This document shows positions 30,701 through 42,152 of a DNA stretch of 64,000 nt, in pieces (the first letter of the stretch is position 1; the number at the start of each line of letters is the position of its first letter). The position numbers and the translations under genes are program-made. A model generated the notes under the pieces. It made no database searches. It saw only the letters and a program-made list of their open reading frames with translations, and was not told the origin of the DNA. The DNA comes from Diplosphaera chodatii (lineage: Eukaryota > Chlorophyta > Trebouxiophyceae > Prasiolales > Stichococcaceae), in assembly GCA_032358165.1 (NCBI GenBank), contig JAALGY010000052.1, positions 1,984,001 through 2,048,000 on the forward strand, in the 5' to 3' direction.

Positions 30701-33700
30701 ACCTGCGCAACCTGTGCGACACCGAGCGCTTCCCCGACTGGCCCATCGTCGACCACGTGCCCCTCCTGCAGGCGAGGCCAGTGCTTGTGAGACTATCATC
30801 CTGCAGTGATAGGCTGCAGGGTGTGCAAAATGCCAGGGCACTGAGCACAGAATCGAACCTGCTGCCCTGCCATTGGGAGCATATAGCATGCAAGATGCGC
30901 GCTGTGCTTGCTGGCCCTTCTGCTAGCGATTGCCCTAGTGTGACCGGCATGTGCACAGGCGCTGCTGGACACATGGCGGGCGGAGCTGTCGCGGCGGCCG
31001 CTGGACATGTCGGAGGCGGACGCGGCAGCGGTGCTCGGGCTGCCGCCCCCGGATGCGGACGGCGCCGCCGCCTTCTCGGAGGACGACCTCAAGGCGGCGT
31101 ACCGCTCGGCGGCGCGAAAGTACCACCCCGACAAGAACCCCAGGGGTAGGTGTCTCGGCATGGACAGCGCACATCATTGAGTGACACGAGTTGCACACCA
31201 CATCCGGAGTTGGGCAGTCTTCGCAGCAGGATGGACGACAGTACGTTAACTGTGATATGCTAAACGGCTTACATCTGTCCCACACTGCAGGCCGTGACAA
31301 GTTCATCGCGGTGGGCGCTGCGTACGAGCGGCTGTGGGCCGGTGCCGCTGGCCGCGTGGGCACCCGCCCCGCCGTCGTGCTGCTGCTGCTGCAGGTGTGC
31401 ACGCCGTGCCATGAAAAGTCTTACATAGTAAGACTCCCCATGCGTTCCAGTGCGCAGTCGTGGCATGCCCCTGTTCGTACCTATGGTAAGACACAGCCAC
31501 ACACGTCACAGTCCTGTTGCTTGCCCAGTCCGGTCGTGAGCTGGCGCCGGGTGGTTCGTACAGGCGCAGTGCATCCTGTTCGCGCGGTACCCGGGGGTGC
31601 TGGCGCCCTTCAAGTACGCGGGCTACCCGATGCTGCTGGACGCGGTGGCGCTGCCGGAGGGCGAGCGGGGCGCCCACTTCCTGGGCCCCGAGCGCGCGCC
31701 CCAGCTGCAGGCGCGCCCCGCTGCTACAGTGGACTGCAGTTCTCAGCTGCTGGTTGACTTCATGGCACAAGCAATATTTGTCCATGCGCCAAGAATGCTG
31801 CTGAGAGTCGCAAGTCCGCATTGCTGCCAAAGCGATGTGCTCTGCTCAGGGTCGATTCATCGCCGCTCAGGCCTGTTGGAGTGTCGACTCAGCTGCAGCA
31901 CACTGGTCTCCCCTGTGCAGGCGGCGGTGGAGCTGTGCTGGCTGACGTGCGTCAGCAGCGCGCTCAACGGGGAGGAGCTGACGCGCTGCGGGGCCACCGC
32001 CACCCTGGGGCAGCTGCTCACCCGCACCGTCAGCGTGCTGCCGGACGACGTGCTGCCCACACAGGTACAAGTGCCATCGAGCTGCCAGGTTACAGGCTGT
32101 CTCTGGCATGACGCCAAGCTTGCTTGCTTTGTGCGCAGGGCCAGACTTGTGTGGCTGTATCATGCGAACACATCCCTGCCTTGGCACCCGCCATCGCCAC
32201 ACCGCAGCCATCTTGTTCCTGCAGCCGGGAGCCGTGATCGCGACGCACTGCCTGCGCTCGTTTGCGGGGATGGCAGCTTTCGCGTCTGCGCGTGCAGACC
32301 TGGCAGAGCGGTGAGACTGTTGACCCAGCTTTGCACATGGCTTGCTGGCCTGTTTTGCCGCAATGTGCGCCAGCTCACCTTGGTACTGACCTGCCTGGCA
32401 TTATGCAGGGTTTTCCACAAGTGCAACCATCGCTGGTGCTGCACGATGTGATCCAGAATGGCATCGAGCGCATGCTGGGCTGCAGGGAGGTGCTGGTGGG
32501 CGATGTGGTGCGGGCGTGCCGCCTGGAGCGGGCCGCCGCCGCCGTCGACGCCGCCCTGCAGTGCATCTTCCAGATGGCCGTCGACCCCAGGCTCCAGGTC
32601 CGCTTGATGTTGGCCACCCTGTGAGAACTACCGGAACACCCTCCCCTGCTGAGTTTATCATGTCCATGCAGGGACCTTTACTGCCATCTGGCGCAAGGCG
32701 TTTAAAGAGCACCCCTGGTGTGCATCCTGCAGGAGCTGCTGATGCGGGTCGGCGTCATCCCGCATGTGCTGCCGCTGCTGTTTGCCTACGATGCGACGGC
32801 GGAGGTGGAGGACGGCGACCAGGACGGCAGCCCGGCGGCAGCGGAGGCGGCGGCGGCGGCTGGGAAGGGCGCGGCGGCTGCCGCCGAGGAGCGCGGCCCC
32901 AAGTTCCTGGGCCTCGGCATCGTGCGCTCCAACATGCAGGTGAGGCGCCAGCCGTCCCAACAGCGTGTTGCACACCGCAATTCCACAGCAAGAGCATTGC
33001 ATTTCTGGCGCGTGAGATGCCGTTTGCCTTTGGGGCTGGTAGCCTATAAAGTGCTGAGCACTGCTGCGTGCTCCCCTCGACTCTCCCGATCCCTGCATCT
33101 GGCGACCTGTGCAGTAGTCCTGCCTCTCCCCGAACTCTCTCCAGATTTGGGTCCCGTAACCGCAACAGTAGTCCTGCAACTATCACTTGGTCCGCCGAAC
33201 CCAAGCCGAACCCAGGCCGAACCCGCCGACCGACTGCTGGGGCAGGGCAGGTAACGAACTTTGCAGTTGTTGCTGGTGGCCAGCCACCAACCATGCTCGA
33301 GCTCAAGCAACGACGGTACACCGCAAAGAGTGAATGGTTGTACGACAATGCAGGCGGCGAAGAACCACCATGCGGCGCTGGCGGCGCGCGCTCTCGGGCG
33401 GCTGGCGGGCCACTTTGGCGGGCCCCGCCACGAGGGCGCGGCGGCGGCGCTGCCGGCGTTCCTCACAGCGCAGCTGGCGGGCCGCCTCGGCAGCGGCGAC
33501 CCGCGGCCGCTGCTGCGGGACCTCAACCGCAGCGTCGCCACGCCCACGGTACTCTTGCACTGCCTTCTGGCAGCTGGACACGCTTGCGTTGACAACGAGT
33601 CCAGGCACCTCTTTGGTAGAACCCTGGTAGCATGAAGCTGCGGCAGACGTCAGCCTGGTATAACTGAGCTTGCTGCAGTCACTGGGAACACAGTCTCACC

Positions 33701-36700
33701 CTGCGTCAGTCTGCTCCCTGATGTGTATGCTGCGACAACGCAGGTCATCTGGAGCAGCCAGATGCGGGGGGAGGTGCTGGAGGCGCTCGCAGCACAGCGT
33801 GCCGGCACCGCGCCCGCCGCCACGCCCGCCGACGGCTTCTCCTTCGCATCACTGCAGGTTGATGGTTCGTGCCCGCCACGGGGCACGCTAGCAAGGCACC
33901 CTGCTGTGGCAGTGGACCTATTGCAGCCATCGGCAACGCATTTGAGTATTCAACTGTGTGTTGTATTGCCAGGGCGAGCTGGCTGTGGCGGGTGTGTATG
34001 TGCGCGTCTTCAACCAGCAGCCCAACTTCCCGCTGGCTGACCCGGCCGCCTTCTGCAAGGTGCGTGGCATACTGCCGTGGGTGCATGTTGCTTGATGTCA
34101 TTGAACGTGGCTTAGATGCCGCAGCCACACTGCAGCTGGGCAGAAGCTGTTTGAACTGAACAAGAGACTATGTGACAGCATGCCCATGTGCCCCCTGCAG
34201 GGCCTGGTCATGTACATCAACGGCAGCGTCAAGGGGCAGGCCCGTGCAGCCGCTGGCGTCGCGGAGGGGGCTCCAGCCGCTGAAGATGACGGTGAGCTGG
34301 AGGCGGCGCGGCGGCGGCGGGAGCACCTGGCGGCGGCGCTGCAGGCGCTGCAGCACGCGGTGGAGGGCCACCCGCGGCTTGCCATGCTGATGGCCAGCCG
34401 CCCCGCGCTGGCGCCGCTGCTGGAGGTGGTGGAGCGCCCCTGCAGGTGGGGCACTCGCATGTGTGTGCAGGCAGCATGCTCATCTGCACATTGGGCCGGC
34501 CGCATTCATGTATGCAGGATGGTCTGTTGCGAGTCTGTGTGCAGTTGCGCTCGAGTGCAGCGTAGTGATGGATGGCACTTCGGCCACCACAATCTGCCAA
34601 CACCGCCTCACAATTGCACACATGCATGCAGGCGGCTGCACGGTGTGGCGATGCCGACCGGGGCGCTGGAGCCGCCGGAGGAGGCGGTGGCCGGGGAGCA
34701 GGCGGCGCACGAGGCGGGGACGGCGGCCCTGGCGCTGGCCGTGCTCGTGCGCCTGACGGCCCACGCGGGTTTGCTTCCAACCAGACTGGCATGTGCTTGT
34801 CAGCGTGACTCGGCCCATGTGCTGCAGACACTCTAGCAGTCGTACCTCGCTTCCGGAGTGAAGGCTTGGCTTGTCAGGCCGGCAGCAGTATGCAATCGAC
34901 ATACCCTACAAGTTCTGTTTTTCTGCTGCAGGGTGTGTGGAGGCGCTGGCAGAGCCGCGTGCGCTGCGGGACGCCTTCTGGACGCTGCACCGCCCGCCCT
35001 CCGAGGCGGCGGCCGGCCTGGCCCTGCGGTGCGTCTCCTGGCACTACCGACCGAAAATGCCAGCTTTGACGACGTCGATGAGACTGCGAACACAACTTCA
35101 CCTGCTCCTGCAGTTGGGAGCTGGTCAGCCAGTTTCTCCCTACCTGCAATGCAGGCTGCTGCACGGCCTCGCCGCCACGCCTGCCGCTGCGTGGGCGGCC
35201 GCCGGGCAGGGCGGCGTCATCTTCGCCCTGTCTGTGCTGCTGCCGACTGCGCCGCCACTCGAGGCTGCCAGGGTGAGGACTGTCGTGAGCACGTGTGTGG
35301 CACGGAAGTCTGCCCAATAGCGAGCTGTTCAGTTGCTGAGGTTCAGTTCATCAGACTGCCACAATTGGATTGCAGGAGACGCAGCAGACGCTGCAGGCGG
35401 CGACGGCGTCCCTACTTGGACGGTTTGCGGCTCAGCCGCTGCACGGCCCGCGCGTCATGCTGCTGCTCAACAAGCTGCTGCCGCCCGGGCTGGCCGCCGC
35501 CGTGCGTGACGGGCCAGGTGCAGATTCTCCATGGCATTTGCAGCTGGTGCTACCACCAAGCTTTGATTGAAACTTGTTCAGGGCGATTTGTAGCATTGCA
35601 ACCTCTGCAGCGATCTGCCGAATTGTGCTCAATCACACACGCACCCGCTGCACAACACAACGCTCCCCAGCCTGTCGTGCTACGTCGAAACCTGCAGGGG
35701 AGGCGGCGGTGGCGGCGCTGCGGACGCCCAGCGAGACGCCCGAGCGCCTGTGGTCCGCCGGCATGGCGGCGGCGCTGGGCGAGGAGCTGGCCCACCTGGC
35801 GGGGCAGGCCCGCGCCGCGCAGGTGCAGCGCCTATACACCTTGTTTGCACAAGCAGCTCAGCGCCAGTTGGTTTTCGACATGATGAGCAGTGTCACTACC
35901 TCATTGTGCACGCTGTTGCTTGGCTGAGCCATCTCTGAGGCCTTCACTGCACGAGTCACCAAGCCAGGTCTGCTATCCATCACTGCAGGCGGGCGGGCGG
36001 GCGGACTGGGCGCTGCCGGAGGGCTGGCGCCTGGAGCACCCCGCGCTGCAGGGGGAGGAGCTGGTGGCGGGCGTGTACGTGCGCCTGTTCCTCAAGAACC
36101 CCGCCTTCCCGCTGCGCAGCCCGCGCACCTTCCTGCAGGTGCGACATGCTACAAACAGCGGTCTCTTTGGCGAACTATAGAACAACGTGCCTGAGCGCTT
36201 GCCAACAATTGGTGCTGCTGCAGCCACAGCAACCATCGCCATCAGTTGACAGCACCTGAGTTTCAAATCAAGGTCTCACACCCGTAGCGAGCAATGGTGC
36301 TGCAGGGCCTGCTGGAGGCGTACACCACGGAGGTCAGCCGCGGTACCAGCAGCGACGCCCGCCGTGCCACAGTGCTGGCCACGGCGGCCTGCGAGCTGCT
36401 GCGCGGCCACGCCAGCCTGGGGGACCACGCCGTTGGCCTGGGCTATGCCGACCGCCTGCTGGCGGTGCTCACGCCGCGCCTCAGGGCGGCCGACGCAGGT
36501 GCAGCTTGCTGAAGACTCCAGGCTGTCGTGCTGTTAGCATTCGCTCCACTCCGTGACATCCCCACCAAGCTCCAGCACCCCGTATGCTTGCAACGTAGAG
36601 GAGTTGGCGTCGTTCAACAGCAAGCAGAGCTTCAAAGCCAGTGTTACTGCACAGACACTTCTGGAAGCGCACCAGACGAGGCGGCCGGCTCGGCGCTGCG

Positions 36701-38450
36701 GCTGCTGCACCAGCTGGCGGCGGCGGACGCTGGAGGCGAGGCGCTCGCACGGGCGACGCCGCCCCTCGTTGCGGCGCTGCTCCCTGCACTGGGCCCGGCC
36801 GCGCCGCCGGCCGTCGCCGCCCTGGCGATGGAGACGCTGCAGCGCGCGCTGTCGCCAGCCAACAGGTACAGCTCTGCGTTGTCTGATTGCTGCAAGCCTG
36901 TGCAGCAGTTCTGGCAGCGTATTGTCGCAGAGGGTGGCAGGCTGCAAGGCGTCGCACAGCAGCCGGCGTGTGTACGTGGCAGTACAGCACGCCAGATGGG
37001 TGTCGGACATGCAGGTTCCGGGACCTGCTGGTGGAGGCGGCGCTCAGGCACGGCGTGGTGCCGCTGCTGCTGGCGCGCCTCGACTGGCGCGCCTCCGACG
37101 GCGGCTCCGACAGCATCGCCGGCCGCGGCGCTGATGCCCCGTCGGCCGCCGGCAGCGGCGGCGACAGGGACGAGGCGGTCGCCCGGGTGCTGGCGGTGGA
37201 TGTCCTGCACCTGCTGGCTGCGGAGGGCGCCCACGCCGCTCAGGTCTGTGTGCGATGGTGCAACCATCGTTTGTTGCTGCCCTGAGAATATTGAATCAAA
37301 GAGGAGTGACTGGCTGCATACTTGGGGGTTGCAGGCAGCGTTGCTTCAGGAGGTTCCTGTACCTGCACCCGCTGCCCTGCAGGTCAACCGGCTGCTGTCG
37401 GAGAGCGAGGTGTGGGCGGCGTTCAGGGGCCAGAAGCACGACCTGTTCCTGCCCGCCGGCGGGCCGCCCAACGCCGGCGTCGCCGGCCTGCTGCAGGTGT
37501 GCGCCGCTTCACCACGGCTGGCAGTCAGAGGCTTTGCGGCAGGACAGGCGCCCTCGGGCTGCTCCTGGGGTGCATCTGCCACATGAACGGACGTGCAGCT
37601 GACAAGTGTGTGCTGTTACACCACACTGCAGGGCAGCGCCTCGGCGCGCCTCGCCCTGACGGCGGCGCCCAGCGGAGTCAGCCAGGTGTCCTCCGAGCCG
37701 GAGTCCCCCGCGGCGCCTGTGGTAGTGTCTGCCCCAGCGCCGGTGACGGCAGCAGACGCTCAGCCCCAGAGCGCAGCAAAGTCCCAGCCGCAAGCAGCTC
37801 GGGCGGCGCCTGCCGAGGCAGCGCCCACCGCTGCAGCGCCTGTGACACCCCCAGCCAACAGCCAGCCAACACCGTCAGACAGCATAGCAGCAGAGCCAGC
37901 AGCAGCATCACCCGCTGCATCGCCTGAGGACACTGCTGCGGCTGCGAAGACCGAGGATGAGGTGCTGTTCGGGGCAGATGCGCACGCAGCAGATCCCGAC
38001 CAGCAGCCAGCAGAGGGCAGTCCTCAGCCGACGGCGGCAGACTCTACAGCGTCCAGTGCAGCCCCCGAGCAGCCTGGTGAGGCCTTGCAGACGGGCGGTG
38101 CCGAGGCAGGGGCAGGGTCTGCTGCGCGAGCTGCTGCTGTTGCTGCCGACGCTCCACCACCAAAGCAGGCCGTAGCAACAGCCCATCAGCAGCCACAGGG
38201 GGGTTCGTCGACACAAAATCCGCCACGCACATCCCCTGCGCCGTCTCGGCCACAGCCAAGGCCATCACCGGCCCCAGCAGCAGCTGTGAGGCCCGCACCA
38301 CAGCCCACGCCAGCCGCACAGCCGAAGCCGGCTCCGCCGCCGTCGCCCCTGCAGGCGGCGCCGCCCGCAGCGGACAGCGAGAGCGAGGAGGCCAGCGGCG
38401 GCAGCCCCTCCGGCGAGAAGGACTGGGGCCCGCTTGGGCCCCTGGGTTGA
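21745..38450 (+). CDS. GRV2: RME-8/GRV2-type DnaJ protein (DNAJC13 family), multi-exon
   Basis: Large peripheral endosome protein that recruits Hsc70 through its J domain and acts in retromer-linked recycling and vacuolar sorting (family knowledge). The N-terminal lipid-binding region starts at 21745 with LPPDVVARFLVTKTSWRGRY and RRVLAITPAAIVTQHP. It continues through KHKATKFTCKQRAALLTVLY (22151-22267) and VKWRLEFQHMGSPAV (22600). A GYF_2-like segment spans about 28560-29000 (REWHYFLPP, GPVSKDAIRSLHGRGRVGDG). IWN-type repeats are seen as ELIWTHRMR (about 30330) and VIWSSQMR (about 33745). The J domain is split over about 30960-31145 and 31292-31395, with HPD intact in KYHPDKNP. Paralogous blocks VYVRVFNQQPNFPL (about 33990) and VYVRLFLKNPAFPLRSP (about 36075) are typical of RME-8. 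The ATG at 21745 precedes the conserved start. The last exon adds about 270 residues rich in Pro, Ala, Ser and Gln, ending at TGA 38448. Internal exon borders are approximate. Confidence 0.92.
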
Positions 38451-39128
38451 TTGCAAGTCGGTCAGCTGTCATTGGCTGACGTGTTCCTCCAAGCGTTAGC
38501 CTAGGTGTATCAGTCTGGCGCTGGTGTGCAGAGGTGGCCAGGTTGGCCAAGTGTAGTCTGTCAGCGTTCTCGTTAGGGAGTGTACCATATATGTTCTCAG
38601 GTGGTGGTGTAGCTAGCTGAATTGAATCCGGCATCCACATATGTACCAACCATAACAACCTCCTGATGTCACTCGATGCAACGGCTTCGGCCTGCAGCTT
38701 GAGCAGCACTCAACATCCCATGAAAGCTGATGAGGACCTTGCTTGCACCCTACAGAGCACAGCCAACACTCGATGGCCATTTGTCACCATTTGCATGCAT
38801 GCTCGAGTGCTGCTGCGATAGCACTGCAGTGCTCTATATCTGTTTGGAATCTTCTCTATCACAGGCAATCCCATCCTTTATCCCATCCATTATCCGAAAC
38901 CAGCGAAGCTGACAAGCTGTGTGCCAAGCTCCCGGGCACCCAGCGCTGCTGGCAGCATGTGCAGAAGCACATGCATGCAGGGCAGCAACAGCATGTGCTG
39001 CTGCGCTTGTGGCAGCATTACAGCCGGTGGCGCACCTCGTGACAGCCAGCTTTCGCAGGGCAGCAGCAGCCTCTTTCTCTTATGCAACCCATTGCTGCCG
39101 CTGTGGTGGCAGCATATGCAGCTGCTCT

Positions 39129-39149
39129 GCAGGCGGCGGAGCCGCCTGC
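39129..39149. repeat. Hairpin repeat 1 (GCAGGCGGC-GGA-GCCGCCTGC)
   Basis: Perfect 9-bp inverted repeat with a 3-base loop. It differs from the two copies downstream in the central stem bases, but both arms change together, so pairing is kept. Confidence 0.7.
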
Positions 39150-39402
39150 CTGGCGGCCACCTTTTTTGCAGGAGCAGGGGTGTGGCGATGAGCAGCTGAG
39201 AAGCAGCAAGCAGCGCAGCTGCAGCAGCTGCTGCTGCTGCCCTGCATGCACATATGTTGCTGCTGCGCATACAGCCGGTGACACAGCCGGCTGCAAGGCG
39301 GCCCATTCAGCGTACGGGATGCAGGCCAGCATGATGAGCAGCTGACCAGCAGCACCTGGTGCTCGCTGCTGCTGGTGCTGCTGCCCTGCAGCAGCAGCCT
39401 GC

Positions 39403-39423
39403 GCAGCCGGCGGAGCCGGCTGC
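39403..39423. repeat. Hairpin repeat 2 (GCAGCCGGC-GGA-GCCGGCTGC)
   Basis: Perfect 9-bp stem. It is followed by CCCAGC and a GGCC/GCCGCTGCCGCCGCT stretch that recurs after hairpin 3, so the hairpin lies in a repeated unit about 170 bp apart. Confidence 0.75.
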
Positions 39424-39573
39424 CCCAGCATGCGGCCCTGGCCGCCGCTGCCGCCGCTTGGCGGCAAGGCGAGCGTGTATGTGGGAATAGGGCCTTCTCT
39501 TGGGCTGACGGCTGCTTTGCAGCTGCAGCCGCTACTGCCCTGCTGCTTGCACCCACGCAGGCACGGCAGCAGC

Positions 39574-39594
39574 GCAGCCGGCGAAGCCGGCTGC
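39574..39594. repeat. Hairpin repeat 3 (GCAGCCGGC-GAA-GCCGGCTGC)
   Basis: Same stem as hairpin 2 with loop GAA. The downstream flank (CCCAGCGGCGGCCC, then GGCCGCCGCTGCCGCCGCT) closely matches that of hairpin 2. The repeat unit ends near an AGGGCC/TTGGGC block and a GGCTGCTTT motif shared by both copies. Confidence 0.75.
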
Positions 39595-39777
39595 CCCAGC
39601 GGCGGCCCCGGCCGCCGCTGCCGCCGCTCGCCGGCGGCCCGCCCGGGCAGGAAAAGGGCCGCGTGGGCCCTTTTTGGGCCGTTGGCTGCTTTGGGTCTGA
39701 TTCCAGCGGAAATGCCGGCCTGCAACTCCGCGCTGATCCGCCCCCCCCGAACTACACTTGGGTTAACCCCAAGCTAG

Positions 39778-39849
39778 GTCGCTGTAGTATAACGGTGAGT
39801 ATCTCCGCCTGTCACGCGGGAGATCCGGGTTCGATTCCCGGCAGCGGCG
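39778..39849 (+). tRNA. trnD-GUC: tRNA-Asp (GUC)
   Basis: Complete 72-base cloverleaf without an intron. The acceptor stem is GTCGCTG with CAGCGGC, the D arm region is AGTATAACGGTGAGTATC, the anticodon loop is CTGTCAC, and the T arm is CCGGG-TTCGATT-CCCGG. The sequence GAGTATCTCCGCCTGTCACG closely follows the eukaryotic tRNA-Asp pattern. Confidence 0.95.
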
Positions 39850-40134
39850 ATACGATACTGTGGTGTGGAGGTTGCTCCACACCCTCAGCCGGTCCTCTTT
39901 TGAACCGGTGCAGGGTCTGGTGGCTGGTGGGGCAACGGTGGGTGCACTGCTCTAGTCTCCGGGTCTGCGGCCATGATCAGCTGCATTGTCGGGACACGCC
40001 TCAGGACTCGCCGTCTATCGTTTTCTCACATATCTGCCCTCCGTTGGGTGTGTTGGGTGTAGACATAGACTACCCCGTGGTGCCTGGGGGTGCAGCGTGC
40101 CCCAGTCAGCGGCGAGTCTAGGAACTTGCCTCAG
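39850..40134. other. Spacer between tRNA-Asp and the retrotransposon
   Basis: 285 bases with no gene. It is the left flank of the retrotransposon insertion. Its last bases (ctcag before CAAC) mark the integration boundary. Confidence 0.5.
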
Positions 40135-40230
40135 CAACGCCTTTTGCTGAAGTGCTGAGCTGTTTAGCCCTGAGATATTGGCGTGTTAAGATGCCAGGCT
40201 CCTGATTTAGGAACCTACACCTTTACCCCA
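40135..40230. repeat. Split direct repeat A1 (left end)
   Basis: 96 bp starting CAACGCCTTTTGCTGAAG and ending CCTTTACCCCA, identical to A2. It forms the left terminus of the element. Confidence 0.95.
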
Positions 40231-40376
40231 CTCTGATTCCCGGGATCTCCGTACAGGCGGTACGGACATCGAGGCGTCGAGGTGCAACCCCGACGACAGT
40301 CCGCAGGTGAGCGTGCAATGCTGCAGACGTGTGATCCCAGCCGTCACAGAATCAGAAAGAGGGCGGGTTGGGTGGG

Positions 40377-40547
40377 AGAAACTTTTTGAGAGCTTCTCCG
40401 CTGCTAAACAGCTCGCTTGCAATCAGCAGCGTGTGCGAACCGAAGTGCAGCACGTCGTGGTGCTGCTCCCGAAGCTTGGCGCGCGTTTGTCAGCATGTGT
40501 GAAGTTTACTTGGCCCCTGTGTAACGTTACAGTTGCGTTACCACAAC
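40377..40547. repeat. Split direct repeat B1 (internal)
   Basis: 171 bp from AGAAACTTTTTGAGAGC to GCGTTACCACAAC, identical to B2. It overlaps A2 by the shared CAAC at 40544-40547. Confidence 0.95.
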
Positions 40548-40639
40548 GCCTTTTGCTGAAGTGCTGAGCTGTTTAGCCCTGAGATATTGGCGTGTTAAGA
40601 TGCCAGGCTCCTGATTTAGGAACCTACACCTTTACCCCA
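40544..40639. repeat. Split direct repeat A2 (internal)
   Basis: 96 bp identical to A1. The B1-A2 junction reproduces the circle junction that would form if the two element ends were joined through CAAC. Confidence 0.95.
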
Positions 40640-40721
40640 ACACTCAGTGGCCAACACTGCGCGCAGGCACCTGTGCCTGCGCGGCCGCAGGCCCGGCAGA
40701 TCACGTTTGCCCTGAGCTGCC

Positions 40722-42041
40722 GTGACTGAGGCAAAACTCAACCCTTCCAAGGCAACGCCGCAATTGCTCGCTTCATGCTTGCAGGATGTCACCGCAGAGC
40801 TGGCATCGCTGACAGATGCCGGGTTCCTGCATGAACTGCTGCTGGCGAAGCAGCGGCAGCCAACAGACCGCGTGCTAGCGGTCCACACGCCCCCCAGCTG
40901 GCTGACCAGCCTGCAGACTGTCAGCGATGGCATGGAGGCCACAGCTGCACTCATGGCCCAGGCAGTGAAGCCAGCCACAGCCGCAGCTCAGCGACGTCAC
41001 GTGCTGGAGTTGCAGAACTGGCTAGCATGCCACTTCCCAGGCTGCAGCCTGGCTGCCATCTCGCCAGAGCTGCTGGCAGTGTACCTGACCCAGCACTGGC
41101 TGCCTCAGCATGCTGGCTCGCAGCTGCCGGCCTCGGGCGAGCGGATCACAGCTGCAGCATCACTGGCAGCCATGCTGTCCCACCTCAGCTCCTACTTCGA
41201 GCATGTGGAGGGGCGTGCTGGCCCACACCAGGTGCTGCAGCAGGACCTGCAGCAGGGAAACCCAGTGCACAGCTCAGTCATCCGCCTGCTCCGGAAGGGC
41301 TACAGCAATGAGCTGCGCAGCAAGGGTGTCAGCCAGGGCGCCGCTGCCCCTGTCAGCTTCGAGCAAGTGGAACAGCTGCTGCAGGCCATGGCAGTGGCAC
41401 TCGAGGACTCCGAGCCCCACACCACAGCCGCAGTGATGGCGGCCCGCGACGGCTTCCTGATCAGCACCCTGTGGCACACCGCTTTGCGAGGCGACAACGC
41501 TGGGCGCCTGCGCACCAGCGACGTCATCTTTGCTGATGGCACGTCAGTCAGCGATGCTGTGGCCAGAAGTGCAGACATCCAGCCTGGCAGCCAGCTGTTC
41601 TACAGGCCAGATGGCACCAAGACCTCACCGGCATCCAACGGCGGCCGTGTCCCAGTCGAGGTGCTCGGTGCTGACGACCAGCATTTGTGTTGCATCTGGT
41701 GGTTGCAGCAGCTGCAGCTGGAGCACAGTGCCTTTGCCAGCCAGCCACTGTCAGGGTACCTGACTCGGCCCCTGGCACCCTGCCGCAGCCAGTTCGCAGA
41801 CAAGCCCATGTCCAGTGCCAGCATCAATGCGATGCTGAAGGTGCGACAGCAGCAGCTCGGCATTGCTGGTGACCTCACACCTCATGGCTTTCGGCGTGGC
41901 CGCCTGCAGCAGCTGGACAGCCTAGGCTGCAGCCTGTCAGCCATCACACAGCATGCACTGAACAAGACAGAGGCGATCATCCAGCACCGATATCTGAATC
42001 GGGATGCACATCATAACAATATGAAGCGACGTCGGAAGTAG
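40722..42041 (+). CDS. DIRS/Kangaroo tyrosine recombinase
   Basis: Recombinase expected to insert the circular DNA form of the element. The open frame has 439 codons with TAG at about 42039. The catalytic domain shows the first arginine in ALRGDNAGRLR (about 41480-41515), HGFRRG (the HxxR box, about 41883-41900), and HRYL with the nucleophilic tyrosine (about 41987), followed by a basic tail KRRRK. The N-terminal half is helical and Gln/Leu-rich, as expected of a core-binding domain. The frame opens after a stop at 40713. It has no ATG until about 40930, so the listed start is the open-frame limit (GTG at 40722). A short upstream exon or a non-AUG start is possible. It faces pol, and only about 110 bp separate the two stop codons. 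Confidence 0.9.
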   Translation: MTEAKLNPSKATPQLLASCLQDVTAELASLTDAGFLHELLLAKQRQPTDRVLAVHTPPSWLTSLQTVSDGMEATAALMAQAVKPATAAAQRRHVLELQNWLACHFPGCSLAAISPELLAVYLTQHWLPQHAGSQLPASGERITAAASLAAMLSHLSSYFEHVEGRAGPHQVLQQDLQQGNPVHSSVIRLLRKGYSNELRSKGVSQGAAAPVSFEQVEQLLQAMAVALEDSEPHTTAAVMAARDGFLISTLWHTALRGDNAGRLRTSDVIFADGTSVSDAVARSADIQPGSQLFYRPDGTKTSPASNGGRVPVEVLGADDQHLCCIWWLQQLQLEHSAFASQPLSGYLTRPLAPCRSQFADKPMSSASINAMLKVRQQQLGIAGDLTPHGFRRGRLQQLDSLGCSLSAITQHALNKTEAIIQHRYLNRDAHHNNMKRRRK

Positions 42042-42152
42042 ACTTCTGTGTAGCAGGCATGTATCCTGCTTTGTGCTGTGTGCATGTCCAACCAGCTGTG
42101 AACCTGAAAGCATACTGTGTGGTGAACAAGTGTGTGCATGCTCATGTTTACA

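Larger units (their letters stand above)
38451..39777. other. 3' flank of GRV2 followed by hairpin-bearing repeats
   Basis: The first few hundred bases are presumably 3' UTR. From about 38900 the sequence becomes GCA/GCT-rich and carries repeated units, each centred on a perfect 9-bp-stem hairpin. Long frames on both strands here reflect composition rather than genes. Confidence 0.5.

Noticed and set aside
39018..39725. Long minus-strand frame in the hairpin-repeat region
   Set aside because: Composition-driven (GCA/GCT-rich) and overlapping other open frames; no domain or conserved segment.
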